Assembly: GCA_963819885.1 (NCBI GenBank)
Contig: CAWFXV010000003.1
Span: 1 to 64,000 of the forward strand
Direction: 5' to 3'
Length of the DNA: 64,000 nucleotides
Source: JACVRX01 sp963819885
Lineage (GTDB): Bacteria; Actinomycetota; Actinomycetes; Jiangellales; Jiangellaceae
Shown: in pieces, positions 52,654-61,587 of the stretch
How positions within the stretch are numbered: the stretch's first letter is position 1
How the letters are laid out: every line of letters begins with the position of its first letter
Position numbers and translations under genes: made by a program
The notes under the pieces: generated by a model
The model's input: the letters and a program-made list of their open reading frames with translations, nothing else
Databases searched by the model: none
What the model was told of the DNA's origin: nothing

Positions 52654-54021
52654 ATTGGCCGGCGGCAGTAAAACGCCGGGGGAGAAGACGCAACCCGGGT
52701 CGAAGGCGTGCTTGATCGCCTGCATGGCGGCGATGTCCTCTGGGGACCGGGCGAGCGGCAGCCAGGCTCGTTTGGCCCGGCCGATCCCGTGCTCGGCGCT
52801 GATGCTGCCGCCATGCTCGATGACGAGCCGCAGCACGACGTCGGTTGCGTCCTCGGCCACTGCCTCCGGCAGGCCGAGCAGGTTGACATGCGAGTTGCCT
52901 TCGGCGAGGTGCCCGTAGGTGACGACTTGAGCCGTCGGGAACCTGGCCGACAGGACGGCACGCAACTCCGACTCGAAAGCCGCGTGCCGCCTCGGCGGCA
53001 CCGACACGTCGATTTTCAGCGCCGGCCAGCCGGTCGACGACGCCGCGGCGCCGACCGCCTCGGTGTGACCCTCGCGATAGGCCCACAGTCGTCCACCCGG
53101 ACCGGTCTCGATCGTCGCGTCGGCGACTCGGGCGCCCTGCCGCTCCAGCAGGTCGGCGACCTCGGCGTCGCTGGTGCGGGACAGCTCCAGCAGCACATAG
53201 GCCGGGTAGTCCTCAGCAAACGGTGGGCGGAGTCCGAGCGCCTGTCGAACCAGGCCCAGACCGTCGGCATGGAAGAACTCGGCAGCCTCGACCGTGACTC
53301 CGGCGCGGATGACACCCCCGAGGACATCTGCGGCCGCCGCCAGGGACGCGACCGCGACCAGTGCTACCTGGACACCCAGCGGTGGCGGTACCAGCCGCAT
53401 CAGCACTGTGGTGATCACGGCCAGCGTGCCCTCACTGCCGGCGAGCAGGCCAACCAGGTCATAGCCGACGTTGTCCTTGGCCAGGCCGGTCCACCGGCGC
53501 AACACGGATCCGTCCGCGAGCACCGCCTCGACGCCGAGCAGCTGGGCCCGCGTGGTGCCGTGCCGAACTACCCGCAACCCACCGGCGTTGGTTGCGACGA
53601 CCCCGCCCAACGTCGCCGACTCTCGTGACGCGAGATCGATGCCCAGCGTCAAGCCGCCGTCGGCGGCCGCACGCCGAGCGGCGGCTACCGTCACCCCCGC
53701 CTGAGCACTCAACGTCAGGCCGATCGGGTCGACCGATTCGATGGTGTTCAGCCGGCGCAGGCTCAGGACGACCTCTCCGTTGGCTGGGACCGACGCTCCC
53801 ACCAGGCCGGTGTTACCGCCCTGCGGAACCAACGAGATCTCGGCCGTTGCGCAGGCGCGAACGACGTCGGCCACCTCGGCGGTCGAAGCCGGCCGGACGA
53901 CCGCAAACGTTCGGCCCTCCCATCGGCCGGTCCAGTCCGTGCGGTAACCAAGAGTCAGCGCATCGTCGGTCAGTACGTGCTCTTGGCCGACGATGGCCGA
54001 GAGCCGGTCCAGCAGGGCCAC
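52645..54021 (-). CDS. FAD-linked oxidase, D-lactate/glycolate dehydrogenase type
   Basis: A 458-residue flavoprotein of the GlcD/D-2-hydroxyacid dehydrogenase family. The PCMH FAD-binding half has FAVVRPASTAEVADVVRAC, SLVPQGGNTGLVGASVP, GIDLASRESATLGGVVATNAGG and KDNVGYDLVGLLAGSEGTL. The C-terminal cap has TYGHLAEGNSHVNLLG and the closing ISAEHGIGRAKRAWLPL...FDPGCVFSPGVLLP. It oxidises a D-2-hydroxy acid to the 2-oxo acid; which one cannot be told. The GTG 54021 start gives the family N-terminus ALLDRLSAIVG; the frame extends to 54180 but would run into the clpB control region. It is divergent from clpB. Confidence 0.9.
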   Translation of the reverse strand: MALLDRLSAIVGQEHVLTDDALTLGYRTDWTGRWEGRTFAVVRPASTAEVADVVRACATAEISLVPQGGNTGLVGASVPANGEVVLSLRRLNTIESVDPIGLTLSAQAGVTVAAARRAAADGGLTLGIDLASRESATLGGVVATNAGGLRVVRHGTTRAQLLGVEAVLADGSVLRRWTGLAKDNVGYDLVGLLAGSEGTLAVITTVLMRLVPPPLGVQVALVAVASLAAAADVLGGVIRAGVTVEAAEFFHADGLGLVRQALGLRPPFAEDYPAYVLLELSRTSDAEVADLLERQGARVADATIETGPGGRLWAYREGHTEAVGAAASSTGWPALKIDVSVPPRRHAAFESELRAVLSARFPTAQVVTYGHLAEGNSHVNLLGLPEAVAEDATDVVLRLVIEHGGSISAEHGIGRAKRAWLPLARSPEDIAAMQAIKHAFDPGCVFSPGVLLPPANPE

Positions 54022-54132
54022 CGGCCCACCCTGGCACGGCCACCCAGCTGTCGTCCTGGCTGAACAGATCCATGTCATGAGGCCGACCCGCCCATGTATT
54101 CGCGGAGATATCCAGCCAGGTCCGGAAGTAGA

Positions 54133-54153
54133 GTTGAGCGGAACAGGCTCAAG
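54133..54153. promoter_or_regulatory. HAIR operator (HspR) upstream of clpB
   Basis: GTTGAGC-N7-GCTCAAG is a perfect dyad with the 7-nt spacer of the HspR-binding inverted repeat, 53 nt before the clpB ATG. It places clpB in the same regulon as dnaK. Confidence 0.88.
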
Positions 54154-54205
54154 TTTGCGATGGTTGTGGTATGTAGACATTGAGAACCATCACCACTGGA
54201 GAGCG

Positions 54206-56845
54206 ATGAACGACCAGCTGACGACCAAGGCCCAAGAGGCGTTGTCCGTCGCGGTGCGAAGTGCTGCGACAGCAGGCCACTCGGCCGTCGAACCTGTGCA
54301 CCTCATGAAGGCGCTGCTCGCTCAATCCGACGGGCTGACTGGCCCCCTGCTCGAGGCCGCCGGCGCCGATGTTGCCGACGTTCGAACCGAGGTCGACGCA
54401 GTCGCGGCTGCGCTTCCGTCGGCGTCTGGATCCACGGTGTCAGCACCGGGCCTGGCCCGGCAGACCTACGCCGTCCTCTCCCACGCCGGAGAGGTCGCCC
54501 GGGAGCTCGAGGACGAGTACGTGTCGACCGAGCACTTGCTGGTCGGGCTAGCGCACGTCGAGTCGCCGATTCGCCAGCTGCTGAACCGCCACGGCGTCAC
54601 TGCCGAGCGGTTGCGCGCTGCGTTCACTCAGGTCCGCGGCAGCGCGCGGGTCACCAGCCCCGACCCGGAGGGCACCTACGATGCGCTGAACAAGTACGGA
54701 ATCGACCTCACCGAGCGGGCTCGCGAGGGCAAGATCGACCCGGTCATCGGCCGGGACGCCGAGATCCGTCGGGTCATCCAGGTCTTGTCGAGGCGCACCA
54801 AGAACAACCCGGTTCTCATCGGCGAGCCGGGCGTCGGTAAGACCGCAGTCGTCGAGGGACTGGCCCAGCGGATCGTGGCCGGCGACGTACCGGAGTCCCT
54901 GCGCGGCAAACGGTTGGTGGCGCTCGACCTCGGCGCCATGCTGGCCGGTGCGAAGTACCGCGGCGAGTTCGAGGAGCGACTCAAGGCCGTCCTGGACGAG
55001 ATCAGGGCCAGCGAGGGCCAGGTCGTCACGTTCATCGACGAGCTGCACACCGTCGTCGGCGCCGGTGCTACCGGCGAATCGACCATCGACGCGGGCAACA
55101 TGCTCAAGCCGATGCTTGCCCGCGGTGAGCTGCGCATGGTCGGCGCGACCACGCTGGACGAGTACCGCGAACGGATCGAGAAGGACGCGGCTCTGGAGCG
55201 CCGGTTCCAGCAAGTGTTCGTTGGCGAGCCGAGTGTCGAGGACACCATCGCGATCCTGCGTGGCCTGAGGGAACGCTACGAGGCGCACCACAAGGTGCAG
55301 ATCTCCGACGCTGCCTTGGTCGCCGCGGCGACCCTGTCGCACCGGTACATCACCGGCCGCCAGCTGCCGGACAAGGCCATCGACTTGGTCGACGAGGCTG
55401 CCTCCCGGCTGCGGATGGAGATCGACTCCAGCCCGGTCGAGATCGACTCGCTGCGGCGTGCCGTCGACCGGATGAAGATGGAGGAGCTCGCGCTCGAGAA
55501 AGAGGTGGAGCGGCGAGGCGACGAGCGACGGAGGAGCGAGGAACCGAGCGCGACCAGCAGCGCAGTCGAGGCCTCCAAGGACCGGCTGACCAAGCTGCAG
55601 GCCGAGCTGGCCGACGCCGAGGAGGCGTTGCGCGGGCTCGAGGCGCGCTGGGAGCAGGAGAAGTCCAGCCTCAACCGGGTCGGCGCGCTGAAGGAACAGC
55701 TCGACGAGCTACGTGGCCAGGCCGAGCGGGCCCAGCGTGACGGGGACCTGGCCGGGGCAAGCGAGATCCTCTACGGCCGGATCCCAGAGTTGGAGAAGGA
55801 GCTCGCGGCCGCGGCGGAGGCGGAAACTCCGATCGCGGATCCGATGGTCAAGGAGGAGGTCGGGCCCGACGACATCGCCGACGTGGTGTCGGCGTGGACC
55901 GGCATCCCGGCTGGCCGGCTGCTCGAAGGCGAGACCGGAAAGCTGCTGCGGATGGACGACGAGCTCGGCCGCCGGGTGGTCGGACAGCAGGCTGCGGTGC
56001 GAGCCGTCGCCGATGCGGTCCGCCGCGCGCGGGCCGGGATCTCCGACCCCGACCGGCCGACCGGCTCGTTCCTGTTCCTCGGCCCCACCGGTGTCGGCAA
56101 GACCGAGCTGGCCAAGGCATTGGCCGGGTTCCTGTTCGACGACGAGCGGGCGATGGTCCGCATCGACATGAGCGAGTACGGCGAGAAGCACACGGTTGCT
56201 CGCCTGGTCGGTGCGCCGCCTGGGTACATCGGGTACGAGGAGGGCGGGCAGCTCACCGAAGCGGTGCGGCGTCGGCCGTACTCCGTCATCCTCCTGGACG
56301 AGATCGAGAAGGCGCATCCGGAGGTCTTCGACGTGCTCCTGCAGGTCCTCGACGACGGCCGGCTCACCGACGGGCAGGGCCGCACGGTCGACTTCCGCAA
56401 CGCGATCCTGATCCTGACCTCGAACCTGGGCTCGGTGTTTCTCGCCGACCCGACGCTCGACGACACCACCAAGCGGGACAAGGTGATGGAGGTCGTGCGG
56501 ATTTCTTTCAAGCCGGAGTTCCTCAACCGGCTGGACGAGATCGTCCTCTTCGACGCGCTCGGTGCGGCCGAACTAGCCAAGATCGTCGAGATTCAGGTGT
56601 CTCAGTTGGCGGCCCGGCTCGCCGACCGGCGGCTGACGCTGGAGGTCACCGACGCCGCGAAGGAATGGCTTGCGTTGACCGGCTACGACCCGGTGTATGG
56701 CGCTCGCCCGCTACGCCGGCTGGTCCAGTCCGCGATCGGCGACCAGCTGGCCAAGGCGATCCTGGCCGGCGATATCCGTGACGGCGACACTGTCGTGGTC
56801 GATCTGGACGAGAGCAAAGATGCGCTGACCGTCAGCCGATCCTGA
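54206..56845 (+). CDS. clpB: Chaperone ClpB (Hsp100 disaggregase)
   Basis: An 879-residue AAA+ disaggregase that works with DnaK to dissolve aggregates. The N-domain opens TTKAQEALSVAVRSAATAGH. NBD1 has Walker A GEPGVGKTAVVEGLAQRIV (about residues 206-213), the pore loop region GAKYRGEFEERLK and sensor FIDELHTVVGAGA. NBD2 has GPTGVGKTELAKALAGFLF (about 625) and GAPPGYIGYEEGGQLTEAVR. The middle domain carries an unusual insert near residues 433-455 (RRGDERRRSEEPSATSSAVE), encoded by a repetitive purine-rich DNA stretch; relatives have only a few residues there. ATG 54206 follows GGAGAG and the MNDQLTTKAQ start fits the family. Confidence 0.97.
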   Translation: MNDQLTTKAQEALSVAVRSAATAGHSAVEPVHLMKALLAQSDGLTGPLLEAAGADVADVRTEVDAVAAALPSASGSTVSAPGLARQTYAVLSHAGEVARELEDEYVSTEHLLVGLAHVESPIRQLLNRHGVTAERLRAAFTQVRGSARVTSPDPEGTYDALNKYGIDLTERAREGKIDPVIGRDAEIRRVIQVLSRRTKNNPVLIGEPGVGKTAVVEGLAQRIVAGDVPESLRGKRLVALDLGAMLAGAKYRGEFEERLKAVLDEIRASEGQVVTFIDELHTVVGAGATGESTIDAGNMLKPMLARGELRMVGATTLDEYRERIEKDAALERRFQQVFVGEPSVEDTIAILRGLRERYEAHHKVQISDAALVAAATLSHRYITGRQLPDKAIDLVDEAASRLRMEIDSSPVEIDSLRRAVDRMKMEELALEKEVERRGDERRRSEEPSATSSAVEASKDRLTKLQAELADAEEALRGLEARWEQEKSSLNRVGALKEQLDELRGQAERAQRDGDLAGASEILYGRIPELEKELAAAAEAETPIADPMVKEEVGPDDIADVVSAWTGIPAGRLLEGETGKLLRMDDELGRRVVGQQAAVRAVADAVRRARAGISDPDRPTGSFLFLGPTGVGKTELAKALAGFLFDDERAMVRIDMSEYGEKHTVARLVGAPPGYIGYEEGGQLTEAVRRRPYSVILLDEIEKAHPEVFDVLLQVLDDGRLTDGQGRTVDFRNAILILTSNLGSVFLADPTLDDTTKRDKVMEVVRISFKPEFLNRLDEIVLFDALGAAELAKIVEIQVSQLAARLADRRLTLEVTDAAKEWLALTGYDPVYGARPLRRLVQSAIGDQLAKAILAGDIRDGDTVVVDLDESKDALTVSRS

Positions 56846-56874
56846 TTCGTCGCACCGTCACGTAGGGTCGCACG

Positions 56875-57675
56875 GTGGGAACTGCGGTGGTGACCGGTGC
56901 GACGTCGGGGATCGGCCTCGCCTTCGCCCGGCAGCTCGCCGCCGCAGGTCACGACCTGGTGCTGGTCGCGCGCGACGTCGAACGGCTGGAGAAGCTCGCT
57001 GCCGGACTGCGGTACCGGCACGGGGTGGATGCCGAGGTCGTGCCGGCCGACCTGTCGACCGTGTCCGGCACCGCTCTGATCGAGAGACGACTGCGCGACG
57101 ACGACCGCCCCGTCGACGTGCTCGTCAACAACGCCGGCTTCAGCATGCGTCGACCATTCCTCGCCAACGACATCGCCGACGAGCAGCGGTTGCTCGATGT
57201 GCTGGTGCGGGCCGTGCTGCGGCTGACGCTCGCTGCCCTGCCTGGCATGGTGGAGCGGGGCAGCGGAGCCGTCGTCAACGTGTCGTCCATTGCGGGCTTT
57301 GTGCCGCGCGGGACTTACAGCGCCGCAAAGGCCTTTGTCACGACGTTCACCGAGGGGGTAGCCGGCAGGCTCACCGGAACCGGAGTTCGGGCCATGGTCT
57401 TGATTCCGGGTTTCGTGCGGACCGAGTTGCACGATCGCGCCGGGATCGACATGTCGGCGCTGCCGTCCTACCTCTGGCTCGACGCCGACGACCTGGTACG
57501 GGCTGCACTGCGGGATCTGGCGCGCGGGAAGACCGTGTCCGTTCCTGGAGTCTTCTACAAGGCGTTTGCCACCGTCATGCCCCGGCTGCCGCGGCGTGCG
57601 GTGGTCGCCGCGGGCCGCCGGTATCCGGGTCGCCGTCGTGAGGTCCCTCGCCGTGAGCGCGCCAGCTCTGGCTAA
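56875..57675 (+). CDS. Short-chain dehydrogenase/reductase
   Basis: A 266-residue classical SDR. The NAD(P) motif is VTGATSGIGLAFARQLAAAGH, and VNNAGFSMRRPF is the NNAG motif. Catalytic serine and tyrosine-lysine appear in VNVSSIAGFVPRGTYSAAKAF. IPGFVRTELHDRAG follows. The C-terminal part (SLARGKTVSVPGVFYKAFATVMPRLPRR-like region) resembles SDRs of the DltE/YqjQ group, so its substrate is unclear. GTG 56875 starts immediately after GTCGCACG and 29 nt after clpB. Confidence 0.9.
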   Translation: MGTAVVTGATSGIGLAFARQLAAAGHDLVLVARDVERLEKLAAGLRYRHGVDAEVVPADLSTVSGTALIERRLRDDDRPVDVLVNNAGFSMRRPFLANDIADEQRLLDVLVRAVLRLTLAALPGMVERGSGAVVNVSSIAGFVPRGTYSAAKAFVTTFTEGVAGRLTGTGVRAMVLIPGFVRTELHDRAGIDMSALPSYLWLDADDLVRAALRDLARGKTVSVPGVFYKAFATVMPRLPRRAVVAAGRRYPGRRREVPRRERASSG

Positions 57676-57806
57676 TCGACTGGCATGGAGACACGCGCGT
57701 CCTGGCTGGATAGATCCGCGTATTGAGCCGCCAACGCGCCGCGTAACGCGGAGTTATCCAGCGAGGACGGATTGGGTGGACGTGTCACGTCGTACGCTCA
57801 CTGACC
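57676..57806. other. Intergenic upstream of pyrE
   Basis: No gene is seen. It presumably carries the pyrE promoter. A small GCGCCGCGTAACGCG near-palindrome lies at 57736-57750; I assign no function. Confidence 0.3.
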
Positions 57807-58349
57807 GTGAGTGTCCAGGAGGAATTGCGCCGCCTGATTGCGGAGAAGGCGGTGTTCCACGGCCGGGTGGTCTTGTCCTCTGGCAGGGAAGCGGACCACT
57901 ACGTCGACCTGCGGCGCATCACACTCGACGGCCGAGCCGCGCCGTTGGTCGGTCAGGTCATGCTGGACCTCACGGCGGACCTGAGTTTCCAGGCGGTCGG
58001 GGGGCTGACGCTGGGCGCTGACCCTGTGGCCGCGGCCATGCTGCACGTGTCCGCTACGCAGGGCCGAAACCTGGATGCATTCGTCGTCCGCAAGAGCGAG
58101 AAGGCGCACGGGCTACAGCGCAGGATCGAAGGACCTGACGTGGACGGTCGCCGCGTGCTTGCCGTCGAGGACACGTCCACGACCGGGGCAAGCGTGCTCG
58201 CCGCCGTCGAGGCGCTGCATGCCCAGGGTGCTGAGGTCGTCGCCGTCGCAGTGATCGTCGACAACGCCACTGGTGCCCGGGAGCGCATCGAGGAGGCCGG
58301 TCTCGAGTACCGGGCGGCGTACGGCCTGGCCGATCTCGGCCTCATGTGA
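57807..58349 (+). CDS. pyrE: Orotate phosphoribosyltransferase
   Basis: This enzyme transfers the phosphoribosyl group of PRPP to orotate, giving orotidine monophosphate in pyrimidine synthesis. The 180-residue product has VLSSGREADHYVDLRRITLDG, GGLTLGADPVAAAML, the lysine loop VVRKSEKAHGLQRRIEG and the PRPP motif VLAVEDTSTTGASVLAAVEAL (about residues 113-133). It has normal length for the actinobacterial form. GTG 57807 is followed by MSVQEELRRLIAEKAV, the family start. LemA-like and methyltransferase genes follow closely. Confidence 0.95.
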   Translation: MSVQEELRRLIAEKAVFHGRVVLSSGREADHYVDLRRITLDGRAAPLVGQVMLDLTADLSFQAVGGLTLGADPVAAAMLHVSATQGRNLDAFVVRKSEKAHGLQRRIEGPDVDGRRVLAVEDTSTTGASVLAAVEALHAQGAEVVAVAVIVDNATGARERIEEAGLEYRAAYGLADLGLM

Positions 58350-58364
58350 CGTTCGGCTACTGCG

Positions 58365-58883
58365 ATGGCGTGGGTCGGAGTTGTGGTCGTCGTGCTTGCG
58401 TCGATCGTCGTCGCAGGTCTGCTGGTCATGCGGCTGCGTTCCGTGCAAGCCGCAGTTGATGACTCGTGGCAGCAGGTGCTGCTGGCACTGCGCAGCCGGC
58501 GGGGCCTCGCCGCCGAGTTGGCCGATGCCATTCGCGTTGCATCGGGAGGTGAGATCGACCTGGTGGACCGCATACGCGATGCCAACGAAGTCGCCGACTT
58601 GCCCGGCGCCTTACCCGACGGGCCGTCGATGGCCGAGCAAGACTTCGAGGTGGCGCTGACTGAACTGACCGATGCCGTCGAAACGTCGCCGGCGCTCATT
58701 GCGGACTCGCACGTCACGGCACTGCGGACGCGGCTAGGCGATGCCGACCGCCGGGTCGATGCGCGCCGCGCGGTCTACGAGCACAGCGCGGCGGCTTTGC
58801 GGCGACGCACGGATTCGTTTCCCGACCAATGGGTCGCCCGCGCCCTTGGCATCGATGCGTTTTCGTCCGGCCGCGAGGAGTAG
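58365..58883 (+). CDS. LemA-like membrane protein
   Basis: A 172-residue protein with one N-terminal membrane helix (VGVVVVVLASIVVAGLLVM), followed by a helical cytoplasmic or exported domain: SVQAAVDDSWQQVLLALRSRRGLAAELADAI, DFEVALTELTDAVETSP and DADRRVDARRAVYEHSAAALRRR. The pattern of an initial helix, a V-DxxWxxxLxxLxxRRxL element and a late RRxYN-like block resembles LemA-family proteins, although the motif is degenerate. Function unknown. It begins 15 nt after pyrE and is likely in the same transcript. Confidence 0.65.
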   Translation: MAWVGVVVVVLASIVVAGLLVMRLRSVQAAVDDSWQQVLLALRSRRGLAAELADAIRVASGGEIDLVDRIRDANEVADLPGALPDGPSMAEQDFEVALTELTDAVETSPALIADSHVTALRTRLGDADRRVDARRAVYEHSAAALRRRTDSFPDQWVARALGIDAFSSGREE

Positions 58884-58917
58884 CCGCCGGACGACTTGTC
58901 GGGCATGCTCGGCTGCC

Positions 58918-59544
58918 GTGGACGACGAGGCCACTCCTGGTGTCGGTCCCTGGGTAGGCCCGCCGCCCGATGACACCCGGCTCGACCCGGATCTGCTGAT
59001 CAATGGCGATCGGCGCAACGTCGCTGACCGGTACCGCTACTGGCGGCTCGACGCGATCGTTGCCGACCTCGACACCCAGCGACACCCGTTCCATGTCGCG
59101 ATCGAGAACTGGCAACACGACCTGAACATCGGGTCGGTGGTCCGCACGGCGAATGCGTTCCTGGCATCAGCAGTTCACATCGTCGGCCGGCGCCGCTGGA
59201 ACCGCCGGGGGGCGATGGTCACCGACCGCTACCAGCACGTCGTCCATCACCCGGACGTCGACGCCTTGCTGGCGTGGGCCCACGAGCGCGAGCTGAGCGT
59301 GTTGGCGGTCGACAATCTGCCCGGCGCGGTGCCGATCGAGACCTACGATCTACCGGACGGCTGCATGTTCCTGTTCGGCCAGGAAGGGTCCGGGCTATCG
59401 GCCCCAGCCCGCGAAGGCGCCGACACGGTTCTGTCCATTGCCCAGTTCGGGTCGACCCGATCGATCAACGCCGGGGCAGCCGCAGCGATCGCTATGCATG
59501 CGTGGGTGCGCCGCCACCGCTTCGGCCAGCTCCCTTCTCCGTGA
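58918..59544 (+). CDS. TrmH-family RNA 2'-O-methyltransferase
   Basis: A 208-residue SPOUT methyltransferase. Motif 1 is NWQHDLNIGSVVRTANAFLA with the conserved Asn and Arg, motif 2 is GCMFLFGQEGSGLSAPAREG, and motif 3 is GSTRSINAGAAAAIAMHAW, which together form the knotted SAM site. It methylates a tRNA or rRNA ribose; the exact site is not inferable. It lies 34 nt after the LemA-like gene. GTG 58918 is chosen because the preceding frame overlaps that gene. Confidence 0.9.
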   Translation: MDDEATPGVGPWVGPPPDDTRLDPDLLINGDRRNVADRYRYWRLDAIVADLDTQRHPFHVAIENWQHDLNIGSVVRTANAFLASAVHIVGRRRWNRRGAMVTDRYQHVVHHPDVDALLAWAHERELSVLAVDNLPGAVPIETYDLPDGCMFLFGQEGSGLSAPAREGADTVLSIAQFGSTRSINAGAAAAIAMHAWVRRHRFGQLPSP

Positions 59545-59580
59545 TCAGAGAACGGCGAGTTGCTGTGCCAAGGTGAGCGA

Positions 59581-60948
59581 ATGAGCGAACGCGTGGTCGT
59601 GATCGGCGGCGACGCCGGCGGGATGAGTGCGGCGTCCCAAGCGCTGCGGACGGCGAAAAAACACGGGCGGACGCTGGACATCGTGGTGCTCGAACGCGGC
59701 CACTGGACCTCGTACTCCGCGTGTGGAATCCCGTACTGGGCGGCGGGCACCGTCGACGGCCCGGACGAACTCGTCGCCCGAACGCCGGAGGAACACCGGA
59801 GGAGGGGAGTGGATGTCCGCATGCGGACCGAGGCGGTGCGGATCGACCTTGGCCGGCGCGCCGTCGAGTTCGTCGACCGGGAGGACGAAAGGCACGGGTC
59901 GGTGGAGTTCGACCACCTTGTGGTCGCCACGGGCGCCGACCCCATCCGACCGGACGTTCCCGGCATCGACAGCAGCGGCATCCACGGTGTGCAGACACTC
60001 GACGACGGCGCGGCCTTGCTCGACCGGTTGGCGAAGGATGACCCGAAGCGGGCAGTGATCATCGGCGGCGGATACATCGGGATCGAGATGGCCGAGGCCA
60101 TGGTTCGGCGCGGCCTGGACGTGACGGTCATCGACAAGGCGGCCGAGCCCATGTCCTCGCTGGACCCGGACCTCGGCCGCCAGGTGCACGAGGCCATGGA
60201 GGCCATGGGCATCGAGGTGGAGACCGACACGCCGGTCGAAGGCTTCGAGGCAGGAGACGACGGCTCGGTTCAGGCGGTGGTCGCGGGCGGACGCAGTTTT
60301 CCCGCCGACATCGTGGTGCTCGGCATCGGCGTCAACCCGGCCACATCACTGGCCGAGGACGCCGGCCTGCCGATCGGTGAACATGGCGGGCTGCGCGTCG
60401 ATGACCGGATGCGGGTGGAGGGATACGACGGCATCTGGGCCGCCGGCGACTGCGTCGAGACCTTCGACCGGGTCGCTCGCGCGCCGGTATATGTCCCACT
60501 GGGAACGCACGCCAACAAGCAGGGCCGGGTTCTCGGCACGAACGTGGCCGGCGGCGATGCCATCTTTCCCGGCGTGGTTCGCACGGCCATCAGCAAGGTC
60601 TGTGACCTCGAGGTGGCGCGTACGGGGATGCGGGAAAAGGACGCTCAACGCGCCAGCCTGGACTACATCACGGCGACCACCGAGTCGACGACCCGGGCCG
60701 GCTATTTTCCGGGAGCCGAGCCGATGACGGTGAAGGTCCTGGCGGAGAACCAAAATGGCCGGCTGCTCGGCGCACAGATCGTCGGCCGGAAGGGCTCGGC
60801 CAAGCGGATCGATGTCTTCGCTCTGGCCCTGTGGACTGAGCTGACTGTTGGCGAGCTTGCTCAGGTCGACCTGTCGTATGCCCCGCCCTTCTCGCCGGTC
60901 TGGGATCCGGTGCTCATCGCCGCCCGCAGGGCCGCCGAGCTGCTCTGA
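59581..60948 (+). CDS. NADH oxidase / CoA-disulfide reductase-type flavoprotein
   Basis: A 455-residue FAD protein of the pyridine-nucleotide disulfide reductase class. The FAD site is VVVIGGDAGGMSAASQA. The single redox cysteine is C48 in TSYSACGIPYW, as in CoA-disulfide reductases, NADH oxidases and persulfide reductases. The NAD(P) site is AVIIGGGYIGIEMAEAMV, and IWAAGDCVETFDRV precedes the dimerisation domain (VARTGMREKDAQRASLDY). No rhodanese domain is attached. The reaction is thiol-disulfide or oxygen reduction, or persulfide reduction. ATG 59581 follows AAGGTGAGCGA. Confidence 0.9.
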   Translation: MSERVVVIGGDAGGMSAASQALRTAKKHGRTLDIVVLERGHWTSYSACGIPYWAAGTVDGPDELVARTPEEHRRRGVDVRMRTEAVRIDLGRRAVEFVDREDERHGSVEFDHLVVATGADPIRPDVPGIDSSGIHGVQTLDDGAALLDRLAKDDPKRAVIIGGGYIGIEMAEAMVRRGLDVTVIDKAAEPMSSLDPDLGRQVHEAMEAMGIEVETDTPVEGFEAGDDGSVQAVVAGGRSFPADIVVLGIGVNPATSLAEDAGLPIGEHGGLRVDDRMRVEGYDGIWAAGDCVETFDRVARAPVYVPLGTHANKQGRVLGTNVAGGDAIFPGVVRTAISKVCDLEVARTGMREKDAQRASLDYITATTESTTRAGYFPGAEPMTVKVLAENQNGRLLGAQIVGRKGSAKRIDVFALALWTELTVGELAQVDLSYAPPFSPVWDPVLIAARRAAELL

Positions 60949-61002
60949 TCAGGCCGACGTTGCAGCCGCTAGGCGGACTGGGACGGTTCCTTCATCCCGG
61001 TT

Positions 61003-61068
61003 GTGAAGATCGTTGTGATGCGTATCGGCACGATCAGGCGTGGGGGACTGGATCACGACGATCTTCAC
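61003..61068. repeat. 17-nt inverted repeat between convergent genes
   Basis: GTGAAGATCGTTGTGAT (61003-61019) and ATCACGACGATCTTCAC (61052-61068) pair at 16 of 17 positions, with one G-T wobble, around a 32-nt loop. The genes on both sides end toward it, so a terminator is most likely. A 66-bp miniature element with terminal inverted repeats is an alternative. Confidence 0.6.
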
Positions 61069-61116
61069 GACGGCGGATGGTGCCGAACGCTGGAGAACTG
61101 GAGAAGCTCTGCAGGC

Positions 61117-61587
61117 TCACCGCACCCAGGTGAACAGGGGATCGCCTGCGGCAAGGGCGCCCGACTCCCGCACACCCGACAACGCCGACGGCGGCGCGTC
61201 GAGGGCGACCACGGGACAGACGGCGGATCGGCCGCCGGCCTCGACCTCGGCCGGATTCCAGGCGACCACGGCCTCACCCGATGCGATTTCGACACCCTCG
61301 GCCACGAGCAGATCGAAGCCCTCGCCTGCCAGTTGGATGGTGTCGATGCCGAGATGGACGAGTACGCCGGCGCCGTCGGCGGTTTGTACGACGTAGGCGT
61401 GCGGATGGAGCTTGACGAGCTTCCCGGCGACCGGCGACACCGCGACCACCTGACCGACGCGAGCCGGATCGATTGCCGCCCCGGGACCGACGAGCGCGGC
61501 GGCGAATACCGGATCCGGTACCTCCCGCAGCGGCAGGGCCCGGCCGCCGACCGGTGCAAGCACCACCGTGACTGGGCGCGAGGTCAC
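61117..61587 (-). CDS. PTS EIIA component, glucose/GlcNAc type
   Basis: A 156-residue EIIA of the Glc family, a phosphocarrier that receives phosphate from HPr and passes it to EIIB. VLAPVGGRALPLREVPDPVFA is the family start, and the phosphorylated histidine is H78 in GVLVHLGIDTIQL, with its partner histidine in HPHAYVVQT. ATG 61587 overlaps the stop of the EIIB gene by four bases. It is the last gene of the SIS-EIIB-EIIA operon. Confidence 0.93.
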   Translation of the reverse strand: MTSRPVTVVLAPVGGRALPLREVPDPVFAAALVGPGAAIDPARVGQVVAVSPVAGKLVKLHPHAYVVQTADGAGVLVHLGIDTIQLAGEGFDLLVAEGVEIASGEAVVAWNPAEVEAGGRSAVCPVVALDAPPSALSGVRESGALAAGDPLFTWVR

